Below, in pieces: positions 24,819 to 32,473 of a stretch of 37,863 bases of DNA (the stretch's first letter is position 1; each line of letters starts with the position of its first letter). A program made the position numbers and the translations under genes. The notes beneath the pieces were generated by a model. The model made no database searches. It was given only the letters and a program-made list of their open reading frames with translations, and was not told the DNA's origin. Location: NCBI RefSeq assembly GCF_014649115.1, contig NZ_BMSK01000037.1, positions 1-37,863 of the forward strand. The letters are read 5' to 3'. This stretch comes from Streptomyces eurythermus. Its GTDB lineage: Bacteria; Actinomycetota; Actinomycetes; Streptomycetales; Streptomycetaceae.

Positions 24819-26318
24819 ATGGCGGACACGAAACGCGAGATCGAGCGCAAGTACGAAGCCGACGACAGTGGGCTGCCCGACCTGACCGGAGTCGGCCCGG
24901 TGGCCGCCGTCCTCGACCGGGGCGTGGTCGAGCTGGACGCCACCTACTACGACACCGCCGACGAACGCCTGGCCGGGGACTCGCTCACCCTGCGCCGGCG
25001 CACCGGGGGCTCGGACGCCGGCTGGCACCTGAAGTTCCCCGTCGCCCCCGGGGTCCGCGACGAGATCCGCGCCCCGCTCGGCGACAGCGTCCCCGAGGAG
25101 ATCGCCGCCCTCGTCCGCTCCCGGGTCCGCGGCCGCGCGCTGGTGCCGCTGGTCCGGCTGCGCTCGGCGCGGGACGTGCGGCACCTGGTCGACGCGCGGG
25201 GCGCCCTGCTGGCCGAGGCGAGCCTGGACACCGTGACCGCCGAGCGGCTGACCGGCCCGGGCGGCACCGCCCGGTGGACCGAGATCGAGGTGGAACTGGC
25301 CGACGGCGGCGACCCGGCCCTGCTCGACCGGCTGGAGAAGCGGCTGCGCGAAGCCGGGGTGCGGCCGTCCGCCGCCGCGTCGAAACTGGCCCGCGCCCTG
25401 GCGGAGACCGCGCCGGACCGCCCCGGCGAGCCGGCCGGGCCCGCCGCGCCCGTGACCGCCGGCGACCATGTCCTCGCCTATCTGCGCGCCCAGCGGGACG
25501 CGCTGGTCGCGCTCGACCCCGCCGTGCGCCGCGGCATCCCCGACTCGGTGCACCGGATGCGGGTCGCCACCCGCCGCGCCCGCGCCACCCTGCGCACCTT
25601 CACCGGCGTCCTCGACCGCGCCGTCACCGGCCCCCTGGGCGCCGAGCTGAAGTGGCTCGCGGGCGAGCTGGGCACCGCACGCGACCAGGAGGTGCTGGCC
25701 GACCGGCTGACCAGTGCCCTCGACGCGCTCCCGCCCGCCCTGGTCACCGGCCCCGTCGAGGAACGGCTCACCGCCTGGGCCGAGGCCCGCCACGGCACCC
25801 ACGCCCATCTGACCGGCGTCCTGGACTCCCGCCGCTATCTGGCCCTGCTCGACGCCCTGGACGCCCTGCTCGCCGATCCTCCGCTGCGCGCGGCGGCCGG
25901 GCGGAAACCGAAGAAGGCGCTCGCCAAGGCCGTGCGCAAGGACGCGCGCAAGCTCACGGCCCTGATGGAGCACGCGCTCGCGCTGCCGCCGGGCCAGGAG
26001 CGCGACCGCGCGCTGCACGAGGCCCGCAAGAAGGCCAAGCGCACCCGGTACGCGGCCGAGGCCGCCACCGACGCCCTGGGCGGCCCCGCCCGCGCCCTCA
26101 CCAAGGCCATGAAGAGCCTGACCACCCTGCTCGGCGACCACCAGGACGGCGTCATGGCCCGCAGCACCCTGCGCGAGCTGGCCGCGGTGGCCCACGCGGC
26201 GGGGGAGAGCGCGTTCACCTACGGGCTGCTGTACGGCAGGGAGGAGGGCCACGCGGCCCGGCTGGAGGAGGAGCTGGCGGGGCGGTGGGAGAAGATCGCC
26301 GGCGGGCTGCCCGGCTGA
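24819..26318 (+). CDS. CYTH-CHAD domain protein
   Basis: 499-residue two-domain protein. The CYTH (triphosphate tunnel) domain spans about 1-195 with the EIERK signature (Glu8, Glu10, Lys12) and tunnel-lining Arg/Lys/Glu (LTLRRRTGG, WHLKFPV, WTEIEVELAD). The CHAD domain spans about 215-490, with histidine/arginine helices such as VHRMRVATRRARATLRT and HEARKKAKRTRYAAEA. CYTH enzymes hydrolyse triphosphates or polyphosphate, and CHAD proteins bind polyphosphate granules, so a role in polyphosphate storage is likely. TAGATT (24807-24812) sits six bases before the ATG without a Shine-Dalgarno, so the mRNA is probably leaderless. Confidence 0.92.
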   Translation: MADTKREIERKYEADDSGLPDLTGVGPVAAVLDRGVVELDATYYDTADERLAGDSLTLRRRTGGSDAGWHLKFPVAPGVRDEIRAPLGDSVPEEIAALVRSRVRGRALVPLVRLRSARDVRHLVDARGALLAEASLDTVTAERLTGPGGTARWTEIEVELADGGDPALLDRLEKRLREAGVRPSAAASKLARALAETAPDRPGEPAGPAAPVTAGDHVLAYLRAQRDALVALDPAVRRGIPDSVHRMRVATRRARATLRTFTGVLDRAVTGPLGAELKWLAGELGTARDQEVLADRLTSALDALPPALVTGPVEERLTAWAEARHGTHAHLTGVLDSRRYLALLDALDALLADPPLRAAAGRKPKKALAKAVRKDARKLTALMEHALALPPGQERDRALHEARKKAKRTRYAAEAATDALGGPARALTKAMKSLTTLLGDHQDGVMARSTLRELAAVAHAAGESAFTYGLLYGREEGHAARLEEELAGRWEKIAGGLPG

Positions 26319-26388
26319 GCGTGCGGGGGGACCTTCCGGGCGGGTTAGGCTTGATGGTCCCCCCTGTCAGCTCATGAAGGTTCGCGAG

Positions 26389-28350
26389 ATGCCTGTCGAG
26401 TCGGTTTTCCCGCAGCTCGAAGCTCTGCTCCCGCACGTGCAGAAGCCGATCCAGTACGTCGGCGGAGAGCTCAACTCCACGGTCAAGCCGTGGGACGAGT
26501 GCGACGTCCGCTGGGCGCTCATGTACCCGGACGCGTACGAGGTGGGTCTGCCCAACCAGGGCGTCATGATCCTCTACGAGGTCCTCAACGAGCAGCAGGG
26601 CGTCCTCGCCGAGCGCACCTACAGCGTCTGGCCGGACCTGGAGGCGCTGATGCGTGAGCACGGCGTCCCGCAGTTCACGGTGGACAGCCACCGCCCGGTG
26701 AAGGCGTTCGACGTGTTCGGCCTCAGCTTCTCCACGGAGCTGGGCTACACCAACATGCTCACCGCGCTGGACCTGGCGGGCATCCCGCTGGAGTCCCGGG
26801 ACCGCACCGAGGACGACCCGATCGTCCTGGCCGGCGGTCACGCGGCCTTCAACCCGGAGCCGATCGCCGACTTCATCGACGCGGCCGTGATCGGCGACGG
26901 CGAGCAGGCCGTCCTCGACATGACGCGGATCATCCGCGAGTGGAAGGCCGAGGGCCGCCCCGGCGGCCGCGAGGAGGTGCTGTTCCGCCTCGCGAGGACG
27001 GGCGGGGTGTACGTCCCGGCGTTCTACGACGTGGAGTACCTGCCGGACGGCCGGATCGCCCGTGTGGTGCCCAACCGCTCCGGCGTGCCGTGGCGGGTGT
27101 CCAAGCACACGGTCATGGACCTGGACGAGTGGCCGTACCCGAAGCAGCCCCTGGTGCCGCTGGCGGAGACGGTCCACGAGCGGATGTCCGTGGAGATCTT
27201 CCGCGGCTGCACCCGAGGCTGCCGCTTCTGCCAGGCCGGCATGATCACTCGTCCGGTGCGTGAGCGTTCCATCACGGGCATCGGCGAGATGGTCGACAAG
27301 GGCCTGAAGGCGACCGGTTTCGAGGAGGTGGGCCTGCTGTCCCTGTCCTCGGCCGACCACAGCGAGATCGGCGACGTCGCCAAGGGCCTCGCGGACCGGT
27401 ACGAGGACGACAAGATCGGCCTGTCCCTGCCCTCCACCCGTGTGGACGCCTTCAACATCGACCTGGCCAACGAGCTGACCCGCAACGGCCGCCGGTCCGG
27501 TCTGACCTTCGCCCCCGAGGGCGGCTCCGAGCGCATCCGCAAGGTCATCAACAAGATGGTCTCGGAAGAGGACCTGATCCGTACGGTCGCGACGGCGTAC
27601 GGCAACGGCTGGCGCCAGGTGAAGCTGTACTTCATGTGCGGCCTGCCGACCGAGACCGACGACGACGTCCTGCAGATCGCCGACATGGCCACCCGCGTGA
27701 TCCAGAAGGGCCGCGAGGTCTCCGGGTCCAACGACATCCGCTGCACGGTCTCCATCGGCGGTTTCGTGCCCAAGCCGCACACCCCGTTCCAGTGGGCGCC
27801 GCAGTTGTCGGCCGAGGAGACGGACGCGCGCCTGGCGAAGCTTCGCGACAAGATCCGCGGCGACAAGAAGTACGGCCGCTCGATCGGCTTCCGCTACCAC
27901 GACGGCAAGCCCGGCATCGTGGAGGGCCTGCTCTCCCGCGGTGACCGCCGCATCGGCGCGGTGATCCGCGCGGTGTACGACGACGGCGGCCGGTTCGACG
28001 GCTGGCGCGAGCACTTCTCCTACGACCGCTGGATGGCGTGCGCCGACAAGGCCCTCGCCCCGTTCGGCGTGGACGTCGACTGGTACACCACCCGGGAGCG
28101 CACCTACGAGGAGGTCCTGCCCTGGGACCACCTCGACTCCGGCCTGGACAAGGACTGGCTCTGGGAGGACTGGCAGGACGCCCTGGACGAGACCGAGGTC
28201 GAGGACTGCCGCTGGACGCCGTGCTTCGACTGCGGTGTCTGCCCCCAGATGGACACCCACATCCAGATCGGCCCGACGGGCAAGAAGCTGCTGCCGCTGA
28301 CCGTGAAGAACGCCGGCCCGGCACCGGCCGCGAGCGGTCACTCGCACTGA
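26389..28350 (+). CDS. TIGR03960 family B12-binding-domain radical SAM protein
   Basis: 653-residue radical SAM enzyme of unknown reaction. The N-terminal part (about 1-230) resembles a cobalamin-binding fold with DAYEVGLPNQG and VLAGGHAAFNPEP. The [4Fe-4S] cluster motif is Cys274-x3-Cys278-x2-Cys281 (FRGCTRGCRFCQAGM). LTFAPEGGSERIRKVINK and KLYFMCGLPTETDDDV belong to the SAM barrel. Extra cysteines near the end (CRWTPCFDCGVC) may hold a second cluster. I chose ATG 26389 because GAAGG is eight bases upstream; ATG 26374 would add five residues. TAGGCT (26346-26351) is a candidate -10. Its usual partner, TIGR03936/DUF2344, is encoded 3 kb downstream. Confidence 0.93.
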   Translation: MPVESVFPQLEALLPHVQKPIQYVGGELNSTVKPWDECDVRWALMYPDAYEVGLPNQGVMILYEVLNEQQGVLAERTYSVWPDLEALMREHGVPQFTVDSHRPVKAFDVFGLSFSTELGYTNMLTALDLAGIPLESRDRTEDDPIVLAGGHAAFNPEPIADFIDAAVIGDGEQAVLDMTRIIREWKAEGRPGGREEVLFRLARTGGVYVPAFYDVEYLPDGRIARVVPNRSGVPWRVSKHTVMDLDEWPYPKQPLVPLAETVHERMSVEIFRGCTRGCRFCQAGMITRPVRERSITGIGEMVDKGLKATGFEEVGLLSLSSADHSEIGDVAKGLADRYEDDKIGLSLPSTRVDAFNIDLANELTRNGRRSGLTFAPEGGSERIRKVINKMVSEEDLIRTVATAYGNGWRQVKLYFMCGLPTETDDDVLQIADMATRVIQKGREVSGSNDIRCTVSIGGFVPKPHTPFQWAPQLSAEETDARLAKLRDKIRGDKKYGRSIGFRYHDGKPGIVEGLLSRGDRRIGAVIRAVYDDGGRFDGWREHFSYDRWMACADKALAPFGVDVDWYTTRERTYEEVLPWDHLDSGLDKDWLWEDWQDALDETEVEDCRWTPCFDCGVCPQMDTHIQIGPTGKKLLPLTVKNAGPAPAASGHSH

Positions 28351-28433
28351 GGCCGGCCGGACGGCCGGTCGGGTGACGGGTCCGGCCGTGCCGGCGCTCG
28401 TGGCTCGTTCGCTCCTTGGAGTGGCCTTGTGTC

Positions 28434-28463
28434 CCCCCGATCCGGAACGAGCCGGATCGGGGG
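28434..28463 (+). terminator. Terminator after the radical SAM gene
   Basis: CCCCCGATCCGG (28434-28445) pairs perfectly with CCGGATCGGGGG (28452-28463) around a 6-base loop, about 85 bases past the stop and 60 bases before the next start. It implies the next gene has its own promoter or is attenuated. Confidence 0.75.
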
Positions 28464-28524
28464 AATCCCTTCCCTTGGCACGCCGCAACGATGGCCGGCG
28501 GCCAACACGAGGAAGGGAGCCCTC

Positions 28525-28848
28525 ATGCCGGAACTCGCACGCCTGCGCAGAATCGGCCTCGCGGTAGGTACGGCAGCGGTGCTGACCACGGGCCTGGCCA
28601 CCAACGCGCAGGCAGCCACGGGAACGATCCGGTACTTCGACGTCAATCAGCAGGAGTTCCGGATTTCCAACCCCCCGGACGACGTCTGCATCAACCTCCA
28701 GGTCCGGGCGGACCTGATCGCGAACGAGACGAACAAGACGGTGCGCGTGTACCTCAACCAGGGCTGCACGGTTCGCGTCACCGATCTGGCTCCCGGCCGG
28801 GCAGTGGCCCATGTCGGAGGCCCCCGCTCGGTCCGCGTGCTCCGCTGA
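28525..28848 (+). CDS. Small secreted protein, function unknown
   Basis: 107-residue precursor. A basic start (MPELARLRRIG), a hydrophobic core (LAVGTAAVLTTGLATN) and an AQA-A cleavage site near residue 30 form a clear signal peptide. The mature part (about 77 residues) is beta-rich in appearance and has two cysteines (DVCINL, QGCTVR) that could form a disulfide. GGAAGGGAG at 28511-28519 is a strong ribosome site. No family is recognised. It lies directly upstream of the haloperoxidase-like gene, with a 7-bp gap if that gene starts at 28856. Confidence 0.8.
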   Translation: MPELARLRRIGLAVGTAAVLTTGLATNAQAATGTIRYFDVNQQEFRISNPPDDVCINLQVRADLIANETNKTVRVYLNQGCTVRVTDLAPGRAVAHVGGPRSVRVLR

Positions 28849-28855
28849 GCGGGCT

Positions 28856-30187
28856 GTGAGGGTCATCGGGGGCTCCGGACCCGTCCGGCCGCGGCGGGTC
28901 GCCCTGCTCACCCAGTGCGCCGTCGCGGCCGTCGCCCTCCTGACGCTCACCGCCGCGACGAGTCCCCCCGACACCGGCCCACGGGTCCCCGCGGACCCGG
29001 CGGCCGTGGTCCGGGAGTGGAACGCCGTCGCCACCGACACGATCACGGCGAGCCTCGGCCCGCGTCCCTCGGGGCAGGCGGCGGTCTGGCAGGGGTTCGT
29101 CTCCGTCGCCGTGTACAACGCCGTGGTGGGGATCGAAGGCGGCTACGCCCTCTACAAGTGGCGCGAGCACGGCCCGCCAGGGGCATCCTCCGCGGCGGCC
29201 GCCGCCACCGCGGCCCACGACGTACTGCTCGCCTACTTCCCCGCCTTCGAGGAGCGGCTCGACACCGCGTACGCGGACTCGCTCGCCGCGCTCCCGGCCG
29301 GCCCGGCCAGGGACCAGGGCGTGCGCTACGGCGAGCGCGCCGCCGCCCGCGTCGTCGAACTCCGGGAAGGGGACGGCAGGTTCGCGGACGTCCCGTACAC
29401 CGCGTCCCCGGCACCGGGCGTCTGGCGGCCCACCCCGCCCGGGTTCCAGCCGTTCATCGACACCTGGCTCGCCAGGCTCCGCCCCCTGCTGCTCACCTCG
29501 CCGCGGCAGTTCCGCCCCGGCGGACCGCCCGCCCTCTCCTCGGCCGCCTACGCCGAGGACGTCCGGGAGGTGCGGGTCATGGGCGCGCGGACCGGTTCGG
29601 GCAGGACCGCGCGGCAGACCGAGACCGCCCTCTTCTTCGGCGGCAACCTGATCGCGCAGGTCCAGACGGCCGTACGGGACCACGCCGCCCGGCACCGGCT
29701 CGGCATCGTCCGGACGGCCCGGCTGTTCGCCGCGGTGAACGCGTCGGCGGCCGACGCCGTCGTCACCGCGTGGGACGCCAAGCTCCACTACGCCTTCTGG
29801 CGGCCGGTCACCGCCATCCGCCTCGCCGGCACCGACGGCAACCCCGCGACGACGCCCGACCCGGCCTGGGAGCCCCTGCTCCCCACCCCACCGCACCCCG
29901 ACTACCTCGCCGGTCACACGACCGTCGCCGGTGCCGTGACACGCGCCCTGACCGGCGTCCTCGGCACCTCGCGCATCGACCTCAACGTCCCCTCCGAGGT
30001 CACCGGCACCACCCGGTACTACCGGAGTGCCGACGACCTCGACCGGGATGTCGTCGACGCCCGGGTGTGGGCCGGTGTGCACTCCCGCACGGCGGACGTC
30101 GACGGCCGCCGGGCCGGCACCCGCCTGGCCGCCTGGGCACTGGACCGCTACTTCCGGCCGGTCGCCGGGCACGGCACCGCCGGCTGA
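28856..30187 (+). CDS. Secreted vanadium-dependent haloperoxidase / PAP2-like protein
   Basis: 443-residue protein with an N-terminal hydrophobic stretch (about 18-38, RRVALLTQCAVAAVALLTL) acting as signal or anchor. The vanadate/phosphate site is readable: Lys309 and Arg316-Pro317 in KLHYAFWRP, Gly353-His354 in HPDYLAGHTT, and Arg403 with His409 in ARVWAGVH. This is the K-x6-RP, xxGH, R-x3-GxH pattern of vanadium chloroperoxidase-like enzymes, although the usual PSGH is LAGH here. It could be a haloperoxidase or a related phosphatase; sequence alone does not decide. GTG 28856 starts just past the upstream stop; ATG 28811 is an alternative overlapping it by 38 bp. Confidence 0.8.
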   Translation: MRVIGGSGPVRPRRVALLTQCAVAAVALLTLTAATSPPDTGPRVPADPAAVVREWNAVATDTITASLGPRPSGQAAVWQGFVSVAVYNAVVGIEGGYALYKWREHGPPGASSAAAAATAAHDVLLAYFPAFEERLDTAYADSLAALPAGPARDQGVRYGERAAARVVELREGDGRFADVPYTASPAPGVWRPTPPGFQPFIDTWLARLRPLLLTSPRQFRPGGPPALSSAAYAEDVREVRVMGARTGSGRTARQTETALFFGGNLIAQVQTAVRDHAARHRLGIVRTARLFAAVNASAADAVVTAWDAKLHYAFWRPVTAIRLAGTDGNPATTPDPAWEPLLPTPPHPDYLAGHTTVAGAVTRALTGVLGTSRIDLNVPSEVTGTTRYYRSADDLDRDVVDARVWAGVHSRTADVDGRRAGTRLAAWALDRYFRPVAGHGTAG

Positions 30188-30234
30188 ACCACGGAGCAGT
30201 ACGACACGGCAGTGTGTCGCGGTGAACATGACAG

Positions 30235-31386
30235 ATGCGGATCCGATCGGCCGGTCCGCGCGTCTTTGCGGACATGGATCTCCAGAAGCCGCCGGACCCG
30301 CGCCACCAGCCCGAAGGGTGCCTCGTCGTCGCCGTCCGCCTGCCCGTGCGGATCGTCGTCCTGGTGCTGGTCGTGCCGGTGCGCATGGTGTGGGACGCGC
30401 TCGTCGTCATCGGGCGGCTTCTGCGGGACACCGTGCTCAAACCACTCGGACAGGCCCTCCTGTGGACGGGCAGGGCCCTGTTCGTCTGGCCGTTCGTGGC
30501 CCTGTGGCGATACCTCCTGGTCCCCGTCGGCAGGGCGCTCGCCTGGCTCGGCCGGGTCCTCGTCGTCGCCCCGGCCGTGTGGTGCCACCGGTACGTCCTC
30601 ACCCCCGTCGGGCACGCCCTGGCCCGGCTCGCGCGCGGGATCGGCGCCGGGCTCGCGTGGGTGTACGCGCGCGTGCTGGTCCCCGCCGGGCGGGCGCTGG
30701 CCTGGCTGCTGAAGGGCGCCGGCGCCGTACTGGCCGCCCTCGGACTCGGTGGGTACACGGCGCTCGCCTGGCTGGTGCGGTACCTGGTCGTCGTCCCCGC
30801 GCGATGGCTGTACACCTGGGTCCTCGCGCCCGTCGGCCGGGCCGTCGCGTGGTGCGCGCGAGGAATCGCCTGGCTGCTGGGCCTCCTCGTCACCGGGATC
30901 GGCCTGGCCCTGTACTGGACCGCCCGGGTGCTGCTGGTCCTGCCCGCGCTCGCGCTGTGGCGCCGGGTGCTCGCGCCCGTCGGCCGGTTCCTGGCGCTCG
31001 TCGCCCGCGAGGTGCGGGACGCCCTCGGACACGCCTGGCGGATCGCGGGGCGGATCTCCCGGGCCGTCGGGCGCGCCCTCGCCGCCCTCTTCCGGTGGGT
31101 CTTCGTGGAGCCGGTGCGCTGGGCGTACCGCACCGTCCTCACGCCGGTCGGGCACGCCGTGCGCGCCGCCGTCCTGAGGCCCGTCGCCGCAGGCGTACGC
31201 GCGGTGGGACGGGTTACCCGGGAGATGGTGACCACGGCCCGCGACACGGCTCGGCAGGCCCGCGCCGAGTTCCGCCGGATGCTGTTCGGCACCCCTCGGC
31301 AGCCGGTCGAGGCGGACCGGCGGGAACCCGTGGCCCGCGACACACGTACTCTTGGTAGGAGTACGACCGCACTCACGAAGGACTGA
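30235..31386 (+). CDS. Multi-repeat membrane protein with VLxPVGRALAWL motifs
   Basis: 383-residue, strongly hydrophobic and basic protein. Seven copies of an aromatic-x2-VLxPVGxAL unit start near residues 65, 91, 118, 144, 193, 242 and 298. The first four are 26-27 residues apart; later ones are about 49, 49 and 56 apart, as if intermediate copies had decayed or lengthened. Between the units are hydrophobic helices (36-60, 82-92, 163-190, 210-240). The C-terminal 90 residues are charged and Arg-rich (RQARAEFRRML). I know no family with this pattern. ATG 30235 is the longest start; ATG 30274 (MDLQKPPDP) is an alternative. The gene ends 6 bp before the CTG start proposed for the radical SAM-linked gene. 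Confidence 0.75.
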   Translation: MRIRSAGPRVFADMDLQKPPDPRHQPEGCLVVAVRLPVRIVVLVLVVPVRMVWDALVVIGRLLRDTVLKPLGQALLWTGRALFVWPFVALWRYLLVPVGRALAWLGRVLVVAPAVWCHRYVLTPVGHALARLARGIGAGLAWVYARVLVPAGRALAWLLKGAGAVLAALGLGGYTALAWLVRYLVVVPARWLYTWVLAPVGRAVAWCARGIAWLLGLLVTGIGLALYWTARVLLVLPALALWRRVLAPVGRFLALVAREVRDALGHAWRIAGRISRAVGRALAALFRWVFVEPVRWAYRTVLTPVGHAVRAAVLRPVAAGVRAVGRVTREMVTTARDTARQARAEFRRMLFGTPRQPVEADRREPVARDTRTLGRSTTALTKD

Positions 31387-31392
31387 ACGACA

Positions 31393-32211
31393 CTGGGCAA
31401 GCGACAGCCCGAAGGCCCGCCGCCCGCACCCGCGGTGCAGCGCATCCGCCTGCGCTACACCAAGCGCGGCCGCCTGAGGTTCACCAGCCACCGAGACTTC
31501 CAGCGCGCCTTCGAGCGGGCGCTGCGTCGTGCCGAGGTGCCCATGGCGTACTCGGCCGGGTTCACGCCGCACCCCAAGGTGTCGTATGCCAATGCCGCAC
31601 CCACCGGCACGGGCAGTGAGGCGGAGTACCTGGAGATCGCGCTCACCGCACCGCGCGACCCGGAGACCCTGCGCGCCCTCCTCGACGAGTCGCTGCCCGC
31701 CGGGCTCGACATCGTCGAGGCGGTCGAGGCACGGACCTCCGGCCTCGCCGACCGGCTGACGGCCTCCGTCTGGGAGCTGCGGCTGGACGGCGTGGAGCCG
31801 GCCGAGGCCGAGCGCGCGGTGGAGGCCTTCACCAAGGCCGACGCCGTGGAGGTGCAGCGGATGACGAAGAACGGCGTCCGCACCTTCGACGCCCGCCCGG
31901 CGGTGGTGAGCCTGGAAACGCACGGCGCTCCGGCTGATAGGCCGAGCGACCGGCCCTGTGCGATACTGCGGCTGGTTGTTCGGCACGTGACGCCTGCCGT
32001 ACGACCCGACGACGTCCTGTCCGGTCTCCGCGCCGTGGCCGACCTGGCGCCGCCGGTCCCCGCAGCGGTGACCAGGCTGGCGCAGGGGCTGTTCGATGAA
32101 GAGACCGGCACGGTGACCGACCCGCTCGCGCCCGACCGCGAGGCTGCCGGGGCCCTTACGGCCCAACCGGCCGCCGCCGCGACGGCGCCCATGCCGGAAG
32201 GTCCCGCGTAG
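31393..32211 (+). CDS. TIGR03936 / DUF2344 radical SAM-linked protein
   Basis: 272-residue partner of TIGR03960 enzymes, fused to them in many bacteria. The core starts VQRIRLRYTKRGRLRFTSHR and continues with RALRRAEVPMAYSAGFTPHP and SYANAAPTGTGSEAEYLEI. Its function is unknown; it is thought to assist the radical SAM enzyme, possibly on RNA. The only ATG/GTG start that keeps the whole core is GTG 31435, but that lacks a ribosome site. AAGGA at 31378-31382 lies ten bases before CTG 31393, which would begin LGKRQPEGPPPAPAV, a leader I recall from other streptomycetes. The C-terminal 50 residues are Ala/Pro-rich and variable. Confidence 0.88.
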   Translation: MGKRQPEGPPPAPAVQRIRLRYTKRGRLRFTSHRDFQRAFERALRRAEVPMAYSAGFTPHPKVSYANAAPTGTGSEAEYLEIALTAPRDPETLRALLDESLPAGLDIVEAVEARTSGLADRLTASVWELRLDGVEPAEAERAVEAFTKADAVEVQRMTKNGVRTFDARPAVVSLETHGAPADRPSDRPCAILRLVVRHVTPAVRPDDVLSGLRAVADLAPPVPAAVTRLAQGLFDEETGTVTDPLAPDREAAGALTAQPAAAATAPMPEGPA

Positions 32212-32473
32212 GGACGGACGTCGTAGCGCCGCCCTCGTACTCGGGAGCCACCTGGGTCGGGCAGCGCACCGACCAGAAGACTTTCGCCAGGCCGTACCGA
32301 CAAGGCGTACGGAACCGGCGAGACAGGACACAGAGTGCTCCCGTGCGGCGCCCGCGCCCCGGACGGCGGCCACCGCGCATCGCGCGGGCCGCGGACGTCA
32401 ACGGCGGACGGTCCCCTGAGACCGGCGCCGGACCAGGTGCGGCGCCCGGGAGCCTGACGGGAGATACGCCCGC
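32212..32473. other. rne leader region
   Basis: 262 non-coding bases with several GC-rich self-complementary stretches (for example CGCGC at 32374 with GCGCG at 32381) and a 12-bp direct repeat GTGCGGCGCCCG at 32343-32354 and 32437-32448. Given known 5'-leader autoregulation of E. coli rne, a structured leader is possible here; this is inference. Confidence 0.35.

Noticed and set aside
23261..26377. 1038-codon plus-strand frame overlapping pbp2, rodA and the CYTH-CHAD gene
   Set aside because: Out-of-phase Arg/Pro/Gly-rich translation covering three well-supported genes.
26215..29118. 967-codon minus-strand frame opposite the radical SAM gene
   Set aside because: Antisense shadow without any recognisable domain or ribosome site.
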